Source: Streptomyces pyxinae
Lineage (GTDB): Bacteria; Actinomycetota; Actinomycetes; Streptomycetales; Streptomycetaceae
Reading direction: 5' to 3'
NCBI RefSeq assembly: GCF_024756275.1
Contig: NZ_JANUGQ010000031.1
Span: 16,302-80,301, forward strand
DNA: 64,000 nucleotides
Positions 59,457 through 64,000 of the stretch are shown in pieces. The notes beneath the pieces are model-generated. The model was not told the DNA's origin. It ran no database searches and was given only the letters and a program-made list of their open reading frames with translations. Each line of letters opens with the position of its first letter. Within the stretch, counting starts at the first letter, position 1. A program made the translations under genes and the position numbers.

Positions 59457-61637
59457 TCACGTCCCCGTCAGAGTCCGGAGCAGCCGGCGGGCCGGGCCCG
59501 GGCGGCGGGCCAGGCGGAGGAGCGGGGCGAGCAGCCGGTGCGCGGCGCCCCGGGGGTGCCAGCGGAGCTGGAGCCGGCCGGCGCCCCGGCCCTCGGGCCC
59601 GACCGTCACCCGGTGCCGGCCGGCGCCCGCCATCTCGAACGGTGCCAGGTCCAGCGGCGCCAGCAGCGGCCCGGTGTGGACCGGCCCCGCCCCGGCCCCG
59701 GGCCCGGGCGGAGGCACCGGGCCCGTTCGGCGTCCGGCGGCCGGGCCCGGGCGGTGGTCGTCCCGGGGGCCCGGCAGCTCCACCACCGGGTGCCGGGCGC
59801 CCGGGAAGCCGAGCGTGGGCAGCGCCACCGCCGCCAGGTCCAGCCGGGCGGTGCCCTCGAAGACGCCCCGCCCGGCCGGCTCCAGCCGCAGCGGCACGGT
59901 GGTGCGGCGGCCGCCGGGCGCGATGTGCAGCCGGGCCGGGTGCGGGGCGAGGGCCAGCCGCAGCCCGGGGTCCCAGGTCCGTACCGTCAGCTCCACCACC
60001 GAACCGGGCCCCCGGGCCACCCGTACCGCCTCGTGCCGGAACCGGGCGGCGCCGAACGGGCAGTGCGGCAGGTCCCATTCGGTCACCTCCAGGTCCCGCC
60101 GCCCGGCCGCCGTCGCCGGGAGCGTCCCGCCCCAGTAGACGCGCCCGCGCGTGTCCGTCACCGTCGCGCGCGGGCCCGCCCCGCCGCCGAGGCCCCGCGC
60201 CGCGAGCTGGGCCTCGGCGTACCGGCCCTCCCGGAGCAGGCCGATGACGACCCGTTCGTCCCGGCCGAGGCGGCCGAAGGCGAAGTCGGAGAGCCCGTCC
60301 AGATAGGGGACCGTCTCGGCGGCGAACTCCGCGACCCAGCCGGTCTCCCGGTACGGCAGATCGCCCGCGTACAGCCGCAGGTCGTGGGCGAGGAACTTGT
60401 AGTCCTTCTCCTCCCGCACCTCCTGCGGCACCGCCCGGTCGGCCAGGAACCGGTCGATCATCCGGGCCACCGTCACCCGGTCCCGGACATTGCCGATGAG
60501 ATGGCGCCGGTTGGAGATGGTGGCCGCGCCCGCCCGGGCGTGCGGGTCGATGTACCAGCGGTAGACCACCTCGGTGACCAGCGTGAACGCCCGGGCCAGG
60601 GTGTAGGCCCTGGCGGAGAACAGCTGGTCCTCGTAGTGCAGTCCCTCCGGGAAGCGCAGCCCGTGCCGGTCCAGGAACCCGGTGCGGTACATCTTGTTGG
60701 TGGAGAGCGGCTCGAAGAGCAGCCGGGGCTCCGCCGCGAGCCCGTACACCGTGCGCGGCTGTTCGAAGAGATGCCCCATCCAGCGGGAGACCTGCCCGGT
60801 GTCGGTACGGACCCGCTCCACCGCGCCCATGGTGAAGTCCACGTCGCTCCCGGCGTGCGCGGCGAGCAGGATCTCCACCGCCCGGGGCGGCAGTTCGTCG
60901 TCGCTGTCCAGGAACATCACGAACGGCGTCCGTACGGTGGCCAGCGCGCGGTTGCGGGGAGCGCCGCAGCCCCCGCTGTTCTCGGCCAGCCGCAGCACCC
61001 GGACGCGCGGGTCCCGGGCGGCGAGCGCGGCGGCGACGGCGGGGGTGTCGTCGGTGGAGTGGTCGTCGCTGATGACGATCTCGACGGCGGTGTGGGTCCC
61101 CCGGCGCACCGAGTTCACCGCCCTCGGCAGCCGTCCCGCGTCATTGTGGACGATCACCACCACGGTCACCTCCGCCCGCCCCGCCCCGAGCGGGACGGAC
61201 CCGGCCGGGACGGACCCGGCGGGAGCCGCGGCGGGCACCGGGGCGGGGACGGCCGGTGGCCCGGCGGGCCGGGCCGGCACGACCAGCGGCGCCGGCGGCC
61301 GGGCGGGCGCACCGACCGGGGCCGGGGCGGGGGCCGGGGCGGGCGCGGCCGGAAGCGCGGGTACAGCCGGAGGCGCGGCCGGCACGGACGCGGCCGGAAG
61401 CGCCGGCACAGCCGGGGGCGCGGGCGGGACGGGCACGCCGGCGGGCAGAGCGGCCCGGTGCGCGGCGGGCACGTCCGGAGGCACCGGCCGGCCGGACGCG
61501 GCCGGAAGCGCCGGCACGTCCGGGGGCACGGGCACGGCCGGAGCAGCGGGCCCGGCCGGAAGCGCCGGTACGGCCGGAGGCCCGGGCGTGGCCGGGGGCG
61601 CGGGCGGCGCCGGAGCGGGGTCCTCGGGGCCGGTCAT
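59457..61637 (-). CDS. GT2-family glycosyltransferase with Pro/Ala-rich N-terminal extension
   Basis: 726 residues from ATG 61637, overlapping the stop of the gene upstream (ATGA). Residues 1 to about 153 are Pro/Ala/Val repeats (VPALPA, VPPDVPA). The GT-A domain then begins EVTVVVIVHNDAGRLPRAVNSVRRG with ISDDHSTDDTPAVAAA and FLDSDDELPP (Asp-x-Asp). LSTNKMYRTGFLDRHGLRFPEGLHYEDQLFS is the acceptor-site segment shared with teichoic-acid glycosyltransferases. A C-terminal beta-rich region (VYWGGTLPA..., VVELTVRTWDPGLRLALAPH) resembles the jelly-roll found at the ends of such enzymes. Donor and acceptor sugars unknown; likely decoration of a wall polymer. Confidence 0.87.
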   Translation of the reverse strand: MTGPEDPAPAPPAPPATPGPPAVPALPAGPAAPAVPVPPDVPALPAASGRPVPPDVPAAHRAALPAGVPVPPAPPAVPALPAASVPAAPPAVPALPAAPAPAPAPAPVGAPARPPAPLVVPARPAGPPAVPAPVPAAAPAGSVPAGSVPLGAGRAEVTVVVIVHNDAGRLPRAVNSVRRGTHTAVEIVISDDHSTDDTPAVAAALAARDPRVRVLRLAENSGGCGAPRNRALATVRTPFVMFLDSDDELPPRAVEILLAAHAGSDVDFTMGAVERVRTDTGQVSRWMGHLFEQPRTVYGLAAEPRLLFEPLSTNKMYRTGFLDRHGLRFPEGLHYEDQLFSARAYTLARAFTLVTEVVYRWYIDPHARAGAATISNRRHLIGNVRDRVTVARMIDRFLADRAVPQEVREEKDYKFLAHDLRLYAGDLPYRETGWVAEFAAETVPYLDGLSDFAFGRLGRDERVVIGLLREGRYAEAQLAARGLGGGAGPRATVTDTRGRVYWGGTLPATAAGRRDLEVTEWDLPHCPFGAARFRHEAVRVARGPGSVVELTVRTWDPGLRLALAPHPARLHIAPGGRRTTVPLRLEPAGRGVFEGTARLDLAAVALPTLGFPGARHPVVELPGPRDDHRPGPAAGRRTGPVPPPGPGAGAGPVHTGPLLAPLDLAPFEMAGAGRHRVTVGPEGRGAGRLQLRWHPRGAAHRLLAPLLRLARRPGPARRLLRTLTGT

Positions 61638-63979
61638 GGGCGCTGCGCCTCCTCGGGCGTCGGGGCGGGAGTGCGCCGGTGCGGCGGCAGCACGGGCGGC
61701 AGGGTCTCCTCGCCCTCGCCCAGGAAGACGCGCCGCACCACCCGCTCGGCGGCGCGCCCGTCGTCGTACTCGCAGAACCGCAGCCGGAAGTCGTGGCGCA
61801 GCTTGGCGGCGGCCTCGCCGCACCAGGTGTCGTCGCCCAGCACGGCGGCCAGTTCCTCCTGGTCGCGGGTGACCGGTCCTGGCGGCTCGGCGGTGAGGTC
61901 GAAGCAGACCCCGCGCACCCGGGTGTAGGTCTCCCAGTCGTCGGCGTGGATCAGGATCGGGCGGTCCAGGTTGGCGTAGTCGAACATCAGGGACGAGTAG
62001 TCGGTGATCAGCGCGTCGGCCGCCAGGCACAGTTCCTCGACCGGCTCCCAGCCGGTGACGTCGAGCACCCGGGGGTGGCGGAACGCGGCCGGACCCGCCT
62101 GGCCGCCGGATCCGGTGTATCCGGCCCGCCCGCCGTGGAAGGGGGGCCCGCCGTGTGCGCCCTGCCCGGCGTGGAAGGGGGGCCCGGCGTGGAAGTAGTG
62201 CCCCCGGGCCAGCAGCACGGTGTCCTCGCCCAGCCGGTCCGCCAGCCGGGGCAGATCCAGGCGCGGGGTCCAGCCGGCCTCCCAGTCGCGGTGGGTGGGT
62301 GCGTAGAGCAGGGCCCGTTGCCCCGGGGCGATGCCCAGCCGGGCGCGGGCGGCGCGGACGTCGGCGGCGGTGGCCCGGTAGTAGACGTCATTGCGCGGAT
62401 AGCCGTAGTCCAGCGAGCGGTAGCCGGAGGGATAGGCGCGCTGCCAGGTCTCGGTGGAGTGGCGGTTGGCGGAGAGGCTGTAGTCCCAGCGGTCGACCCG
62501 CTCCATCAGGGAGGCGAAGTCGAACCCCCGGGCCGCCGCCGGGTGGCCGCTCTGGTCGAGTCCCATCCGCTTCAGCGGGGTGCCGTGGTGGGTCTGGAGG
62601 TGGACCGAACCGGGCCGCTTGACCACGCCGTTGGCGAAGTTGACGTTGTTGACCAGGTACGTGGCGCGGCCGAGCACCTCCCAGTAGCGGGCGGTGCCGG
62701 GGACGGCGTACTCGGTGCCGGGCGGCAGCAGCTCCACCCGGTCCTCCTCCACGATCCACACCCGGCGGATGTCCGGGGCCAGTTCGGCCAGCTCGGCGGC
62801 GATGGCGGCCGGATTGCAGTGGACGCCCCGGTTCCAGTACGCCGAGAAGACCGCCAGGTCCTCGTCGGCCCGCCGCCGCAGCGCCCGGCGGTAGCGGTGC
62901 GCGCCGCCCAGCGCGGCCAGCCGCCGGCCCGCCCCGGCGGCGACGGCCAGGGCGGCACGGCGCCGGTCGTTGGCGGCGCGCAGCAGCCGGTAGCCGAGGT
63001 AGGCGTCCTGGCCGAGCAGCCCCCGCCGTACGCCCTCCAGGCCGCCCGGGCCCCGGTGTCCCTCGGGCCGGAAGCGGGCGGCCTGGGCGGCGGCCCGGCG
63101 GAAGTAGTCGGTGAGCAGCGCGGGCGGCAGCTCGTCCCGCCGGGCCAGGGTCGCCAGATGATCGGTGACCATCCGGTCGTAGAGCCGGGCGCGCGGGGCG
63201 GCGGACAGTCCGGCCGCGGCGGCCAGCCGGTGCAGCCGCTCGTACTGGTCGAAGACCGCGAGGTGCCGTTCCGGGCCGGCCGCCCGGCGCTGGGCGGGCC
63301 GCTCGGGGCGCCGGACCAGGGCCACCGTGGAGCAGCAGCTGATCGACCGGGCCAGCAGCGGCAGCGCGTACGCGAGGTAGAGCTCGTCCTCGTCGCCGGA
63401 GCCCAGCAGTTCCGGGTGCTCGGCCAGCAGCGCGGCGGCCACGATCCGGGTGCCCAGCACCGGCGGCAGCTCCAGCAGATCGGGGCGGCGGGCGACCGTG
63501 GTGGCCGTCCCGCCGGGCCGCTCCAGGACCGCCCCGTCCCCGCCGGGCGCGGCCGGCTCGCCCCAGAGGGTCCGCCGGTGGTCGCAGAGCAGCAGGTCCG
63601 GCGGCGGTTCCGGGGCGGCGCCCGGGCCGCTCAGCCGGGCGAGCCGGTCGGTCAGCTCCGCCGCGGTCCCGGGCGGCAACCGGTCGGCCGCACGCAGGAA
63701 TTGCAGGTGGGTGCCGGTGGCCGCCCGCGCCCCGGCGGCCCGCGCCCCGGCCGGACCGGTGCTGGACGGAACAGTGACCAGGGTGACGCGCGGGTCGTTC
63801 GGCAGATGGTCGCGGGCGAGCGCCCGGGCGGTGGCGTCGGTGACGGCCACCACGATGTCGAGCCCGGGCTGCCACTGGCCGGTGACGCTGGCGAGGCAGT
63901 CGCGCAGCAGGCTCAGCGGGGCGGTGCCGGAGACGACGACGCTGAGGGTGGGCGTGGGGGTGGGGATGCGCATGGGCAT
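61634..63979 (-). CDS. CDP-glycerol glycerophosphotransferase-like protein with degenerate GT2 domain
   Basis: 781 residues from ATG 63979; a start two codons in is possible and the window ends 21 bases upstream, so the ribosome site is unseen. The N-terminal GT-A fold is recognisable (TLSVVVSGTAPLSLLRDCLASVTGQ) but the Asp-x-Asp is gone: the equivalent strand reads QFLRAADRLPPG. The C-terminal half is intact TagF-like: YLVNNVNFANG, QTHHGTPLKRMGLDQ, SANRHSTETWQRAYPSGY, LLYAPTHRDWE, LITDYSSLMFDYANLDRPIL. So it probably transfers glycerol-phosphate or a related unit while the N-terminal domain only binds substrate or partner. It is translationally coupled to the glycosyltransferase downstream. 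Confidence 0.87.
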   Translation of the reverse strand: MPMRIPTPTPTLSVVVSGTAPLSLLRDCLASVTGQWQPGLDIVVAVTDATARALARDHLPNDPRVTLVTVPSSTGPAGARAAGARAATGTHLQFLRAADRLPPGTAAELTDRLARLSGPGAAPEPPPDLLLCDHRRTLWGEPAAPGGDGAVLERPGGTATTVARRPDLLELPPVLGTRIVAAALLAEHPELLGSGDEDELYLAYALPLLARSISCCSTVALVRRPERPAQRRAAGPERHLAVFDQYERLHRLAAAAGLSAAPRARLYDRMVTDHLATLARRDELPPALLTDYFRRAAAQAARFRPEGHRGPGGLEGVRRGLLGQDAYLGYRLLRAANDRRRAALAVAAGAGRRLAALGGAHRYRRALRRRADEDLAVFSAYWNRGVHCNPAAIAAELAELAPDIRRVWIVEEDRVELLPPGTEYAVPGTARYWEVLGRATYLVNNVNFANGVVKRPGSVHLQTHHGTPLKRMGLDQSGHPAAARGFDFASLMERVDRWDYSLSANRHSTETWQRAYPSGYRSLDYGYPRNDVYYRATAADVRAARARLGIAPGQRALLYAPTHRDWEAGWTPRLDLPRLADRLGEDTVLLARGHYFHAGPPFHAGQGAHGGPPFHGGRAGYTGSGGQAGPAAFRHPRVLDVTGWEPVEELCLAADALITDYSSLMFDYANLDRPILIHADDWETYTRVRGVCFDLTAEPPGPVTRDQEELAAVLGDDTWCGEAAAKLRHDFRLRFCEYDDGRAAERVVRRVFLGEGEETLPPVLPPHRRTPAPTPEEAQRP

Positions 63980-64000
63980 GGGGGCGGGGCGGTCCTTGTC

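Overview
The window is chromosomal DNA from a Streptomyces or very close relative. Evidence: very high GC with extreme third-position bias, many GTG starts, ATGA/GTGA stop-start overlaps, LAxTG-type surface anchoring, paired Ser/Thr kinases next to prfB, and a gene order (hexosaminidase/sugar ABC operon, DUF3039, AlgH, murA, hup, malic enzyme, HelD, ECF sigma/anti-sigma, ssrA/smpB, S41 protease, ftsX/ftsE, prfB, two kinases, ABC operon, teichoic-acid-type transferases) that, from memory, parallels the SCO2943-SCO2983 stretch of S. coelicolor. No plasmid, phage, IS element or CRISPR array was seen.

Layout. 1-6.4 kb: end of an Lrp/AsnC regulator, a Lon-like secreted/membrane protease, an IclR regulator, a DEAD-family helicase, an MFS exporter and tRNA-Cys. 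6.6-11.8 kb: a translationally coupled three-gene xanthine-dehydrogenase-type molybdenum hydroxylase; its iron-sulfur subunit carries an about 470-residue low-complexity extension. 12.2-17.5 kb: an amino-sugar uptake operon (lipoprotein, two permeases, cytoplasmic GH20 hexosaminidase) with a palindromic operator candidate over its promoter. 17.9-28.7 kb: core genes DUF3039, AlgH, murA, hup, NAD-malic enzyme, HelD and a sigma/anti-sigma pair, separated by long hairpin- and repeat-rich gaps, including a likely structured RNA near 24 kb. 28.8-32.9 kb: an accessory segment (GNAT, VapBC, a frameshifted MFS gene, a hydrolase, a truncated regulator) lying between the sigma locus and the 3' end of tmRNA, possibly a decayed island. 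33.1-34.2 kb: ssrA and smpB. 34.3-39.8 kb: a DHA2 exporter, a colicin-immunity-like protein overlapping a membrane protein gene, a PASTA lipoprotein whose only sensible start is ACG, and an S41 protease. 39.9-48.6 kb: ftsX, ftsE, a small zinc-ribbon membrane protein with an upstream mini-ORF, an LAxTG repeat protein, prfB, and kinases of the PkaB/PkaA type. 49.3-52.9 kb: a large FHA plus FtsK-like protein. 53.1-56.9 kb: a second sugar ABC operon whose first permease has an inserted extracellular domain. 57.0-64.0 kb: three large glycosyl/glycerophosphotransferases.

How the genes fit together. The centre is a growth and envelope neighbourhood: murA, ftsEX, the kinases, the FHA/FtsK protein, the surface repeat protein and the wall-polymer transferases concern peptidoglycan, division and wall teichoic-type polymers; ssrA/smpB and prfB handle translation termination and rescue; HelD and the ECF pair act on RNA polymerase. 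Two carbohydrate import systems flank this core. Coordinates and start sites were read by eye; family assignments rest on motifs and overall resemblance, not on database searches.
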